Source: Corynebacterium caspium DSM 44850 (GTDB lineage Bacteria; Actinomycetota; Actinomycetes; Mycobacteriales; Mycobacteriaceae). From it: a stretch of DNA of 64,000 bases. The stretch's first letter is position 1; every line of letters starts with the position of its first letter. Positions 32,126-40,741 of this stretch are shown in pieces. Made by a program: the position numbers and the translations under genes. The stretch covers positions 1,302,001 through 1,366,000 of the forward strand of contig NZ_CP047118.1 in assembly GCF_030440555.1 (NCBI RefSeq), in the 5' to 3' direction. Under the pieces are notes generated by a model. It was not told where the DNA came from and ran no database searches. It saw only the letters and a program-made list of their open reading frames with translations.

Positions 32126-33508
32126 TTAAGATTGCGCGTCTATTTTTTCTTCGCGCTTAGAGTTCCCAATGGTGTGGTGCAAAATAATCCAGATGGCAGC
32201 AATGAGCAGGATTATTTGTGGGAGTAAAGTTTCTGCTTGGGGGTAAATGCCAAGGTCTGGGAGGTAATACTTCATCCAGGGCAGGTTGGTGGAGCCAATA
32301 ATTACATTGGCTTCTCGTAGAGTTTGCACGCCTTTGCCAATAAAGGAGATACACATAAGGAATAGCAAGATTGAAGTCCCCAAGAATATGGGGCGCACTG
32401 GTAAACGGGCTCCACCGAAGCGGAAAATTAGGAATACCAGGGCCAAAATTGCAATTCCTGCCCCAAATCCGAGCGCTATCCAAAGGGAATTATGGCCTCC
32501 TCCTGAGAAAGCTGCGGTATAGAAAAGTACTAGTTCAGCGCCTTCTCTGATTACTGCTAAAAAGGCGGCAAATACCAGGGCGCGGGCGGCACCAGCGGAG
32601 ACAGATGTGCGCACCATTCCTTGAATATAGGCTTGCCAGTTTTGTCCAGAACTCTTCGAAAGCATCCAGTTAGATACATAAAACAGCATGGCTACTGCCA
32701 CAAACATGGTGATGCCTTCTAGCAGTTCTGAAGCTTGGCCGACTCCACCTACTAGTTTTTGCATGGCCCAGGCCAGCACAAATGACAGCACTACTGCTGC
32801 CCCAACACCTATGTAGACTGCGCGCACCAGGTGTCGATTTCCACTTTTTACCAGGTAGAGCACAATTGCTACTACTACGAGCAGTGCTTCTAGTCCTTCG
32901 CGTAGTAGCAGGGTTAGGGAGGTAATAAAGTCCACTGTATTACGAGTGGCATTATCGGTTTTTGCAGAAGTTTCGGCGGTTAATAATTCTGCACCGCGTT
33001 CTTCTGGCGCATCCGGAGGTAAAATCCCATCTAAAACCATGGCATCTCGGGCTACCGCGGTTTTAATAGTTATTAATTGATCTGTGATGGAAATATCTTC
33101 GGGATTGGTTTTAATAGCTAATTTCACCCGAGTAAAGCGGCCTTCCATTTTCACTTTTCGGTTTCCCGAAAGTGTCATAGATGGTGGCTCTAAAGCATTT
33201 TCATACCACCCAAAATAGGCCGTCTCAATATGATTAATAGTGCCGTTATAATCCTGCTTTTGAAAGGCAGCGATGGCATGGTCGATTTCTGCGGCCATAC
33301 ACAGCGCATAATCTTGGTAATTACGACGACTGCCATCCGGATTTAAGCCCCCTTTTTCACAGTCTGGCAGCTGGCTATTTTGGCCAACTGTGCTTGGGGT
33401 CGACGCATGGGCCGTGTTCATCAACGGAGCACTCGTTAAGAGCAGTGCTAATAACATTCCTGCCAGCAATACCAGGGGCATTAGGCGAGAAATTTGTCCG
33501 AAACGCAA
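32126..33508 (-). CDS. FTR1-family high-affinity iron permease
   Basis: A membrane protein of about 460 residues. A signal peptide (RLMPLVLLAGMLLALLL...AHAS) is followed by an extracytoplasmic domain of about 150 residues with two cysteines, and then a seven-helix FTR1 domain. Both REGxE motifs of the permeation pathway are present, as LREGLEALLVVVA and IREGAELVLF. I choose the TTG at 33508 because CGGAGAAAG sits about 6 bases upstream and the resulting N terminus is a normal signal peptide; an ATG at 33547 gives a longer and odder N terminus. It forms an operon with the P19-like lipoprotein and has a DtxR-type site upstream. No EfeB-type peroxidase or EfeO gene is present. Confidence 0.9.
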   Translation of the reverse strand: MRFGQISRLMPLVLLAGMLLALLLTSAPLMNTAHASTPSTVGQNSQLPDCEKGGLNPDGSRRNYQDYALCMAAEIDHAIAAFQKQDYNGTINHIETAYFGWYENALEPPSMTLSGNRKVKMEGRFTRVKLAIKTNPEDISITDQLITIKTAVARDAMVLDGILPPDAPEERGAELLTAETSAKTDNATRNTVDFITSLTLLLREGLEALLVVVAIVLYLVKSGNRHLVRAVYIGVGAAVVLSFVLAWAMQKLVGGVGQASELLEGITMFVAVAMLFYVSNWMLSKSSGQNWQAYIQGMVRTSVSAGAARALVFAAFLAVIREGAELVLFYTAAFSGGGHNSLWIALGFGAGIAILALVFLIFRFGGARLPVRPIFLGTSILLFLMCISFIGKGVQTLREANVIIGSTNLPWMKYYLPDLGIYPQAETLLPQIILLIAAIWIILHHTIGNSKREEKIDAQS

Positions 33509-33573
33509 AGCTTTCTCCGATCCGCAAGCGGTCAAGCAATCAGGCATCCCAGTAGCTCAAATTAAGCAGACTG

Positions 33574-33592
33574 TAAGCAAAGGCTAACCTGT
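33574..33592 (-). promoter_or_regulatory. DtxR-type iron box upstream of the FTR1 operon
   Basis: Read on the minus strand, ACAGGTTAGCCTTTGCTTA matches 13 of 19 positions of the DtxR consensus TTAGGTTAGCCTAACCTAA, with a perfect AGGTTAGCCT core. TACAGT follows directly as a possible -10. The position, 66 bases before the chosen FTR1 start, fits repression by iron-loaded DtxR. Confidence 0.6.
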
Positions 33593-33912
33593 TTCACAGT
33601 AATTTGTAAAGAATTATGTGTGCAAAATAGGCTTAAGGATTCTGGCCTAAAAGTTAATAACGATTAATAATTCTGTGGCTTTAAGCTAAGCCCTGGTAAG
33701 CGCGATAAATACGAATATTAAATGGCGCTCATTTTCATTATCGGGGCATTTCTGGCCAAATTAGAAAAATTCTTTTTTTAGTTTTTTTGGAAGTTATACC
33801 CCATTTGGTGTCATCAGTTAGTAGGATTCGTATGGCTATGAGCTTCCTGCTTCGACCCGTTAAGCACTTCCCTAGCTTGGTGCTTTTTGGGCCGTGGGGG
33901 CTGGTTTTAGGC
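33593..33912. other. Non-coding stretch between the iron operon and the adhesin gene
   Basis: An AT-rich spacer of about 320 bases. I see no start codon with a plausible frame or ribosome binding site, and no structured RNA that I recognise. Apart from the iron box just to its left and the adhesin terminator just to its right it appears empty. Confidence 0.5.
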
Positions 33913-33957
33913 AAAATAAAATGACCGGCCAGAGTGTTTACCCTGACCGGTCATCGC
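33913..33957 (-). terminator. Intrinsic terminator of the adhesin gene
   Basis: On the minus strand, ATGACCGGTCAGGG...CTCTGGCCGGTCAT forms a stem of about 11 pairs followed by TTTATTTT. It lies about 30 bases after the adhesin stop codon. Confidence 0.85.
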
Positions 33958-33985
33958 ATTTTTTCCGCTAGTAGCGGTTAGCTAT

Positions 33986-36900
33986 TTATTTCGTAGCATT
34001 TCCACGACGACGGAGTGCGAAACCGCCACCAATGAGTCCTAATCCAAGGAGGAACAAACCACCGACATCGGCGCCGGTATTTGCAAGACCTTTCTTGGCT
34101 TCATTTGCCTGCGGGGCAGGTGTGGGAGCAGGAGTCCGTGGCGCCGAGGTATTGGGGTTCTCGGGGCTAGGAATCCGGGGGGTTGTAGTGCTAGGAATTC
34201 CCGGAGTGGGAATATTTGGAGTGGTTGTTCCAGGGGTTTCTGGAGCAGGTTTCTTCACTACAACGGTCTGGGCCTTATCATTTGGATTCTCATGCGAAAC
34301 TTCGTGCTTGGTGAGCACGCCGTCTTGCTTGGGATCAATTACTTCATCCTTAGAGATAGCATTTTCAAAGACCACATATTTACGACCCGGCTCTAACTTA
34401 ACGCTGGTGAACGTTACCGTGGTGCTGCCTTTATCCTTATCGGCTACAAATTCTGCGGTAGCTTGAGCGATTTCGGTGGGGTTGGCAGCATTATCGGTGA
34501 CATCCATCAAACGACCAGTCAGCACGTAGCTAGCACCAGCAACTAGACCCTGGTAATCAACCGTATCAACAACATCGGTAGTAATCGAAGTACCAGAAAC
34601 TATCTGCAAAGGAGCAGCCACAGAAGCAGGCTTACCATCGACAGAAACTGTCGTTGCAAGCAATGCATCTTTACCTTCAGGACCAGGCTTAGTTACTACA
34701 ACGGTCTGGGCCTTATCATCTGGATTCTCATGGGAGACCTCGTGATTAGTCATGACGCCGTCTTGTTTCGGATCGATAACGAGGTCCTTGGAGATAGCAT
34801 TTTCAAAGACCACATATTTACGACCCGGCTCCAACTTAACGTCTTTGAACGTTACTGTGGTGCTGCCTTGATCTTGTTCGGCTACGAATTCGATCTTGGC
34901 CTGGGCGATCTCAGCTGGCTTCGCGTTATTGGCAAGGTCAGTGACATCCATCAAACGACCAGTCAGCACGTAGCTAGCACCAGCAATTAGACCCTGGTAA
35001 TCAACCGTGTCAACAACATCGGTAGTAATCGAAGTACCAGAAACTATCTGCAAAGGAGCAGCCGCAGAAGCAGGCTTACCATCGACAGAAACTGTCGTTG
35101 CAAGCAATGCATCCTTACCTTCAGGACCAGGCTTTACCACTACTACGGTCTGAGCTTTATCGGTGGGATCCTCGTGGGTAATCGTGTGTTCGGTACGGTT
35201 GCCGTCTTGATCTAGGTCGACGATCTTCTCCACAGAAACTGCTTCTTCGAAGACCACGTACTTCTTACCTGGCTCCAATGGAACATTCTCAAATGTCACT
35301 TCGATCATGCCGTCTTCAGTTTCAGCTGGGAATATCGTCGTAGCTTTGGCGACTTCAATCGCTGTGGCCACATCTGTACCGTTGGTGACATCCATCAAAC
35401 GACCAGTCAGTATATACTCTTCGTCTTTGATGAGACCGGTATAGGTCACTGTGTCGATAACAGTACGGATTACCGTATTAGGTGAAACTACTTTCAGTTC
35501 GGCAATCTTGGAGGCAGACTTTCCGTCAACGCCAACGGTGGTAGCTAGTGCAGCACCCTGACCGGAAGGTCCAGGCTTGACCACTACTATGGTCTGCGCT
35601 TTATCGTTAGCATCAGCGTGGGTGACCTTATGAATGGTCAGGACGCCGTTTTGCTTCAGATCAACAACTGCTTCCTTGGAAACAGCTTCCTCAAAGACCA
35701 CATAGGTATGGCCGGGCATGAGTTCAACCGCAGAGAAATCAATCGTCTCAACGCCATTTGCAGCGTTGGGCGTAAATTCCTTTTTAGCAGTTGCAATTTC
35801 AACTGCCTTAGCCTCATCAGCACCGTTGGTTATATCCATCAAGCGACCGGAGAGTACGTAGGTAGCATCTACGATGAGACCCTCATAGTTAACGGTATCG
35901 GTAACAGGCTTGGTCACAGAGGTTTCTGTTACCAAAACTGCCGGAGCATCAGCAGCACCAGACTTGCCATCAGCGGTTACGGTGGTAGCCAACTTAGCAC
36001 CAACACCTGAAGGTCCAGGTTTGACCACTACTACGGTCTGCGCTTTATCGGTGGCATCAGCGTGGGAGATCCTATGAACGGTATAGAAACCATTCTGGGC
36101 CTGGTCAATGATCGTATCTTCAGAAACAGCTTCTTCGAAGACTACATACTTATGGCCTGGTTCCAGCTGAACACCCTTGAACGTTACCGTTGTGAAATCC
36201 TTCGCCTTGGTAGGCGTGAAATTCATCGACGCAGTCATAATCTCTTTTGGTTGAGCAGTGGTATCAGTAACATCCATCAACTTACCGGTCAACACATATG
36301 GAGATCCAAGGATAAGGCCTTCATATATAACGGTATCGACAACATCAAGAGTCTTCTGTTTATCCGATATCAAAGTTGCAGGGGTTTCTGCGGTACCAGC
36401 TTGGCCGTCAACAAGTACGGTAGTCGACAGCTTCGCGCCTTCACCTGACGGGCCAGGCCTATTAACTACAACAGTCTGCGCCTTATCCTGAGGATCTTTA
36501 TGCGTAACTGTTTGCTTAGTCTTATTACCGTCTTGCCTTGGATCAATAACAGCATTATCAGAAACAGCTTCTTCAAACACCACATACTTACGACCAGGCT
36601 CAAGATCAACGTTATTGAACGTCACCGTCTGAGTGCCATTAGCCTCAGGAGCAGTGAACTTCACCGTAGCAGCAGCAACCTTTCGCGCCGCAGCAGCGTC
36701 AGTAACATCCATCAACTCACCAGTTAACGTATAAGCCGCACCTTTAACCAGCCCGGTATACCTAACCGTGTCAACAACATCAGTCCGAACCGTTGCACCA
36801 GACACAAGCTCCAACGCAGCACCAGTGGAAGCAGTCTTCGCACCAACACCAACAGTCGTAGCCAAAGAAGCACCCTCACCTGACGGGCCAGGCCTATTAA

Positions 36901-38416
36901 CTACAACAGTCTGCGCCTTATCCTGAGGATCTTTATGCGTAACTGTTTGCTTAGTCTTATTACCGTCTTGCCTTGGATCAATAACAGCATTATCAGAAAC
37001 AGCTTCTTCAAACACCACATACTTACGACCAGGCTCAAGATTAACGTTATTAAACATCACCGTCTGAGTGCCATTAGCCTCAGGAGCAGTGAACTTCACC
37101 GTAGCAGCAGCAACCTTTCGCGCCGAAGCAGCGTCAGTAACATCCATCAACTCACCAGTTAACGTATAAGCCGCACCTTTAACCAGCCCGGTATACCTAA
37201 CCGTGTCAACAACATTAGTCGGCATCGTTGCACCAGACACAAGCTCCAACGCAGCAGCATCAGACGCAGTCTTATTACCAACACCAACAGTAGTAGCCAA
37301 AGAAGCACCCTCACCCGAAGGGCCAGGCCTATTAACTACAACAGTCTGCGCTTTATCATCAGCATTCTTATGCGTAACCGTGTGCTTAGTCTTATTACCG
37401 TCTTGCCTTGGATCAATAACAGCATTATCAGAAACAGCTTCTTCAAACACCACATACTTACGACCAGGCTCAAGATTAACGTTATTAAACATCACCGTCT
37501 GAGTGCCATTAGCCTCAGTAGCAGTGAACTTCACCGTAGCAGCAGCAACCTGTCGCGCCGAAGCAGCGTCAGTAACATCCATCAACTCACCAGTTAACGT
37601 ATAAGCCGCACCTTTAACCAGCCCGGTATACCTAACCGTGTCAACAACATCAGTCCGAACCGTTGCACCAGACACAAGCTCCAACGCAGCACCAGTGGAA
37701 GCAGTCTTCGCACCAACACCAACAGTCGTAGCCAAAGAAGCACCCTCACCCGAAGGAGCAGGGGGCGTCTCTACGGGGAAGTCAATTGTTGCAAGAGTTT
37801 GGAATTTTTTACCGCTTCGATAATGCGTGTCTTGAGTCTTGAAAACATGCAATGTTATTTCGGGAGTTGGTTCATTGCTATTAGCAAATTCGACCAATTT
37901 ATCGTACAAAGGTCTAACTTCATTATTTTTGACTAAATCAAGCTTATCGCCATTATTTGGAGTTAGATTATCAGTAAAGGTCCATATTGCACCCTGTGTT
38001 GCAGCCCTAAAATCAACATCCGCTGCGCTACCTTTAATGTTTTTTTGGTTATGAGGGAAACCCGCCCACATAATCCTTTTAACTTTTCTAGTTACCTCAG
38101 GGTTTTTAAACATATCTCCGTCGTAAGAATATTCAACCGGTGGATACCCTTCAGTGGGATCACCTGGAACCGGAGCTGAGTTCTCTAAACAGAAAGCAAT
38201 ACTACCTTTAGAGGCGCCGTTCTTTACCTTTAGATAGTAATTTTCAGCGAAAATGCCATAAGTGCTTGCATCTTGACCATATTCATTCGAGATTTTATAT
38301 CCGATGAACTTACCGCTTTTTTGGTCTGCAGTTTGTGCAGATACCAAAGAAGACATGAAAATACTTAGTATTACTGAAATTATAATTAAGAAAGAGCATA
38401 TTCTTAAACTCTTCAT
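33986..38416 (-). CDS. Wall-anchored adhesin: thioester domain, eight TQ/VaFE ester-bond repeats, LANTG signal
   Basis: A 1476-residue surface protein. Residues 1-27 are a signal peptide. An N-terminal domain (about 35-215) has Cys76 in AFCLENS and Gln141 in ATQGAIW, the pair that forms an internal thioester in Gram-positive adhesins and can react with host amines. Eight repeats of 145-148 residues follow, starting at residues 221, 366, 511, 656, 802, 950, 1098 and 1246. Each has LATTV or LSTTV, KYVVFE and DKAQT, i.e. the Thr, Glu and Gln of a T-Q ester-bond domain. A Pro/Thr-rich wall-spanning region (about 1391-1440) precedes the sorting signal LANTG (1444-1448), a hydrophobic stretch and RRR. 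It is probably a protease-resistant stalk displaying a covalent binding tip. No sortase gene is in the window. The start has no strong ribosome binding site but fits the signal peptide. Confidence 0.93.
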   Translation of the reverse strand: MKSLRICSFLIIISVILSIFMSSLVSAQTADQKSGKFIGYKISNEYGQDASTYGIFAENYYLKVKNGASKGSIAFCLENSAPVPGDPTEGYPPVEYSYDGDMFKNPEVTRKVKRIMWAGFPHNQKNIKGSAADVDFRAATQGAIWTFTDNLTPNNGDKLDLVKNNEVRPLYDKLVEFANSNEPTPEITLHVFKTQDTHYRSGKKFQTLATIDFPVETPPAPSGEGASLATTVGVGAKTASTGAALELVSGATVRTDVVDTVRYTGLVKGAAYTLTGELMDVTDAASARQVAAATVKFTATEANGTQTVMFNNVNLEPGRKYVVFEEAVSDNAVIDPRQDGNKTKHTVTHKNADDKAQTVVVNRPGPSGEGASLATTVGVGNKTASDAAALELVSGATMPTNVVDTVRYTGLVKGAAYTLTGELMDVTDAASARKVAAATVKFTAPEANGTQTVMFNNVNLEPGRKYVVFEEAVSDNAVIDPRQDGNKTKQTVTHKDPQDKAQTVVVNRPGPSGEGASLATTVGVGAKTASTGAALELVSGATVRTDVVDTVRYTGLVKGAAYTLTGELMDVTDAAAARKVAAATVKFTAPEANGTQTVTFNNVDLEPGRKYVVFEEAVSDNAVIDPRQDGNKTKQTVTHKDPQDKAQTVVVNRPGPSGEGAKLSTTVLVDGQAGTAETPATLISDKQKTLDVVDTVIYEGLILGSPYVLTGKLMDVTDTTAQPKEIMTASMNFTPTKAKDFTTVTFKGVQLEPGHKYVVFEEAVSEDTIIDQAQNGFYTVHRISHADATDKAQTVVVVKPGPSGVGAKLATTVTADGKSGAADAPAVLVTETSVTKPVTDTVNYEGLIVDATYVLSGRLMDITNGADEAKAVEIATAKKEFTPNAANGVETIDFSAVELMPGHTYVVFEEAVSKEAVVDLKQNGVLTIHKVTHADANDKAQTIVVVKPGPSGQGAALATTVGVDGKSASKIAELKVVSPNTVIRTVIDTVTYTGLIKDEEYILTGRLMDVTNGTDVATAIEVAKATTIFPAETEDGMIEVTFENVPLEPGKKYVVFEEAVSVEKIVDLDQDGNRTEHTITHEDPTDKAQTVVVVKPGPEGKDALLATTVSVDGKPASAAAPLQIVSGTSITTDVVDTVDYQGLIAGASYVLTGRLMDVTDLANNAKPAEIAQAKIEFVAEQDQGSTTVTFKDVKLEPGRKYVVFENAISKDLVIDPKQDGVMTNHEVSHENPDDKAQTVVVTKPGPEGKDALLATTVSVDGKPASVAAPLQIVSGTSITTDVVDTVDYQGLVAGASYVLTGRLMDVTDNAANPTEIAQATAEFVADKDKGSTTVTFTSVKLEPGRKYVVFENAISKDEVIDPKQDGVLTKHEVSHENPNDKAQTVVVKKPAPETPGTTTPNIPTPGIPSTTTPRIPSPENPNTSAPRTPAPTPAPQANEAKKGLANTGADVGGLFLLGLGLIGGGFALRRRGNATK
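34247..37756 (-). repeat. Tandem array of eight coding repeats in the adhesin gene
   Basis: Repeats begin at 37756, 37321, 36886, 36451, 36013, 35569, 35125 and 34681, read leftward. The first three are exactly 435 bases long and nearly identical; the last two are also close to one another; the middle three have diverged. The high identity points to recent duplication or gene conversion. Confidence 0.95.
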
Positions 38417-38458
38417 AGAGTTCCTTCAAATAGTTGTATTGAGACCTAAGTATCAGCC

Positions 38459-38530
38459 TATAATAAAATGTACTTAATTCGCAAAATTATATTTCGCTAT
38501 ACTTAACCCCAGGTCAGAAGGGGTTTTTCT
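38459..38530 (+). ncRNA. Possible short RNA divergent from the adhesin gene
   Basis: A perfect TATAAT (38459-38464) is followed about 40 bases later by AACCCC-N9-GGGGTT and a T-rich run (38505-38530), the layout of a promoter and an intrinsic terminator. There is no reading frame between them. The stem is short, and the same bases probably serve the adhesin promoter on the other strand, so this is tentative. Confidence 0.25.
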
Positions 38531-38727
38531 GTTTTCTATCGACGGGCAAAGAATTCACTAATTAAGCCTTTAATACGCCGACATTGATTGGCTAACATGA
38601 TAGATCAATAGACTTTACTAGATAGCGAGCTAATCTCTATTTTCCCTGGTTAGAGGGCAAAGATCGGATATCACGAGCCAAGCACTGAAGGAAATAGATC
38701 GGCCAAAAAGTGCCCTGAGAACATAGA

Positions 38728-38749
38728 AATTCATTAAGAATTCATTAAG
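38728..38749 (+). repeat. 11-base tandem direct repeat
   Basis: AATTCATTAAG occurs twice back to back. It is not associated with a recognisable element. Confidence 0.6.
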
Positions 38750-39115
38750 AACCATAAACCCCGCTCCCCGATCGACACACTTTTTATGAAATGTTACCTT
38801 TATTACGGAAATTGTTGATAACTCGACAAATCCTGTGACTAGGCTTTTTATCTAATTATTGATATATACACAATCCTGCTGTTGCTACAAAGCTCATTAG
38901 ATATATGCGATAACGCAGAATTAACCGAATATCGAAGCCTAAAAACACTGGCCTCATTACAAACGGAACTGATATAAAACATTAAAAGGTATAGGCCTTT
39001 TGGTATCAAAATTTGGCACTCCAGATACCAACGCTTAGAAATAAAAACAGTGCCCTAATATCTAGAATCAGGCCTGACTGCTTGACTACAATTCCGGAAA
39101 ACTATTAACCCTGCA

Positions 39116-39140
39116 CACTGCGCACTGCGCACTGAGCACT
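39116..39140 (+). repeat. Heptamer tandem repeat
   Basis: CACTGCG, CACTGCG, CACTGAG, CACT in succession. It lies just left of the tRNA region and is not part of a convincing gene. Confidence 0.6.
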
Positions 39141-39427
39141 CTTGCCGGCTGCGTTTCATCGTCGCGGGTTTTAAGGGCAGTGTTGGCTCTACTAGCACTT
39201 AATTTGCAGGTCAAACGGCTAATAAGAATTGAAGATGCCCATCCAGCCAGGCAGCCCACCTGGATAGCGTACGTTGCGAAATCCTCCGCTGTAATGGCCT
39301 TGGCTAGCATAAGGCAGCTGTTGGAGGTTCTAGTGGTGATCTATAGCCCGAAGCCTTTAACTAAGGTTTTCCTCCTTGGGGCCCAGGGTCGGTTTCCAGT
39401 ATTTGCCAGGGAACCCCTCTTGGGCAT

Positions 39428-39468
39428 AAAAAAGATGCTGGCTTAGATTGTCTCTAAACCAGCATCTA
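39428..39468 (-). terminator. Intrinsic terminator downstream of tRNA-Ala
   Basis: On the minus strand AGATGCTGG...CCAGCATCT forms a long stem, extended by TTTAGA/TCTAAG-type pairs, and is followed by six T residues. It lies within 10 bases of the tRNA 3' end. Confidence 0.85.
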
Positions 39469-39473
39469 GTCAG

Positions 39474-39546
39474 TGGAGCTAAGGGGAATCGAACCCCTGA
39501 CCTTCGCATTGCGAACGCGACACTCTACCAACTGAGCTATAGCCCC
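39474..39546 (-). tRNA. tRNA-Ala (anticodon CGC)
   Basis: A 73-base cloverleaf read on the minus strand. The acceptor stem is GGGGCTA with TAGCTCC (one G-U pair), the D arm has AGTTGGTAGA, the anticodon stem-loop is TCGCG-TTCGCAA-TGCGA with anticodon CGC, and the T arm is AGGGG-TTCGATT-CCCCT. The CCA end is not encoded. It reads alanine codon GCG. Confidence 0.95.
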
Positions 39547-39586
39547 TTAACGCTGAAGAATATTACTACTTCAACAACGTTATTTC

Positions 39587-40609
39587 CTAACCAGCACGTA
39601 ATACGTCATCCTCGTCCACTGGGTGGTGTATCGCCAAGTGTTCGAAATCAGGAGATTCATCATCTATATCTAAGACCACCGCACCAGGATGGCGGAATTG
39701 GCGGGGCAACGGAAGATCTGCATCTGCTTGGTTACGCACCCCTAAGCGCGCACGACGTAATTGCCGAATCCGGCGGGCACGCAACTCTTTTTCATCGCGA
39801 ACCTGCTGGCGCAATGCCGTTAGATATAAAGCTATAGCCGCTGTTGATACTGCCGGAATCCACCAGGTCCAATCCCCTACCAGGAATGCCACTACTAACC
39901 CGACTATTGTCACGCCAGCCATGGCTAGCAAAGTTCGGGTGCGCCGCTGGTAGCGGTTTAAGGTCTTTTTCGCATCAGCTTGTGGATCCCACCCACCGCG
40001 ACGCGCGCGCTTAGCTGCAAATTCCAGATCAGCTGGGGTTAGTTCTGGTTCTGCATCCTCAGAGTCCAAGGAGGCCTCAGAAACAGCTTCGGTAGCGTCG
40101 TTAGTTTCAGTAGTTTCTGCATCTACCGATACGAATTCTGCAACAGTTGGTTCCCCGGCTGGGTGCAGCAGGTCAGCAGAATCAACATAGGAAGAATCGA
40201 ATTCATAGGCACCTTCTGCGATTTCTACTTCGATTTCTTCATGTTCTTCTGCTACCGCTGGAAGTTCGTGCACAATATCGCCATCGACGATATCTACCTC
40301 AGAAACTCGGTGCCTTTTGGTAAATAGTCGCGGTTCTTCGTCTTCGATTAAAACATCGACTACTTCATAATCTTCATAATCTTCGGGGGTTGCCGCATTA
40401 AATTTTGGGGCAGTTTCAGTAATAACCGTGCTGGAACGCAGATGGGGATATGAAGTAGGAGGTAGCTGGGTGCCCGCGGCAAAAACTACCCTGGTTTCTT
40501 CTATTCCTTCACCAACTCGACGAATAGGCTTTTGGCCGCGCAAAAGCAGCGGTGCAAGCACTATCAGCCAGACCACGATGATCAGGAACATGATGAGACC
40601 ACCGGTCAC
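39587..40609 (-). CDS. glpR: Divisome membrane protein GlpR/SepX
   Basis: A 340-residue membrane protein. Residues 1-22 form a helix (GLIMFLIIVVWLIVLAPLLL), a long acidic, probably disordered region follows (about 25-195), and two further helices (about 225-270) precede a basic then acidic C-terminal tail. This architecture, with the opening VVWLIVLAPLLLRGQKPIRRVGEG-like pattern split over residues 12-35, is that of corynebacterial GlpR and streptomycete SepX. In C. glutamicum GlpR is the membrane receptor of the MoeA-like protein Glp and links FtsZ to the membrane; the glp homologue lies two genes upstream. The GTG start has GGAG 8 bases before it. Confidence 0.85.
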   Translation of the reverse strand: MTGGLIMFLIIVVWLIVLAPLLLRGQKPIRRVGEGIEETRVVFAAGTQLPPTSYPHLRSSTVITETAPKFNAATPEDYEDYEVVDVLIEDEEPRLFTKRHRVSEVDIVDGDIVHELPAVAEEHEEIEVEIAEGAYEFDSSYVDSADLLHPAGEPTVAEFVSVDAETTETNDATEAVSEASLDSEDAEPELTPADLEFAAKRARRGGWDPQADAKKTLNRYQRRTRTLLAMAGVTIVGLVVAFLVGDWTWWIPAVSTAAIALYLTALRQQVRDEKELRARRIRQLRRARLGVRNQADADLPLPRQFRHPGAVVLDIDDESPDFEHLAIHHPVDEDDVLRAG

Positions 40610-40741
40610 AGTTGCAACTCCAACTCTTACAGAGACGAATACAGACGAATATTTCTGCCCAGCCTAATAGCTGATACTGATGTGACTGGTGTGCCACGCC
40701 GCAGGCTGCTATTTCTAGAAAATTTGGGCCATTATTGCTAG

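Larger units (their letters stand above)
38417..39427. other. About 1 kb without a convincing gene
   Basis: Mostly AT-rich sequence between the adhesin start and the tRNA-Ala terminator. It contains a possible divergent promoter and hairpin (38459-38530), an 11-base direct repeat (38728-38749) and a heptamer repeat (39116-39140). A 74-codon minus-strand frame (39086-39310) with one hydrophobic segment and a 3' end made by the heptamer repeat is the best coding candidate, but has no ribosome binding site and no family; it may be a gene remnant. Confidence 0.5.

Noticed and set aside
36451..37756. CRISPR-like regular repetition
   Set aside because: The units are 435 bases, have no unique spacers and encode protein domains.
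34032..37823. Several plus-strand frames of 60-144 codons antisense to the adhesin
   Set aside because: They repeat in step with the 435-base units and translate to similar low-complexity peptides, so they are mirror images of the repeats.
39180..39446. 88-codon plus-strand frame left of the tRNA
   Set aside because: It runs into the tRNA terminator, has no ribosome binding site and no recognisable domain.
39448..39837. Plus-strand frame over the tRNA-Ala and the end of glpR
   Set aside because: It spans a well-formed tRNA and an antisense gene end; the peptide has no family features.
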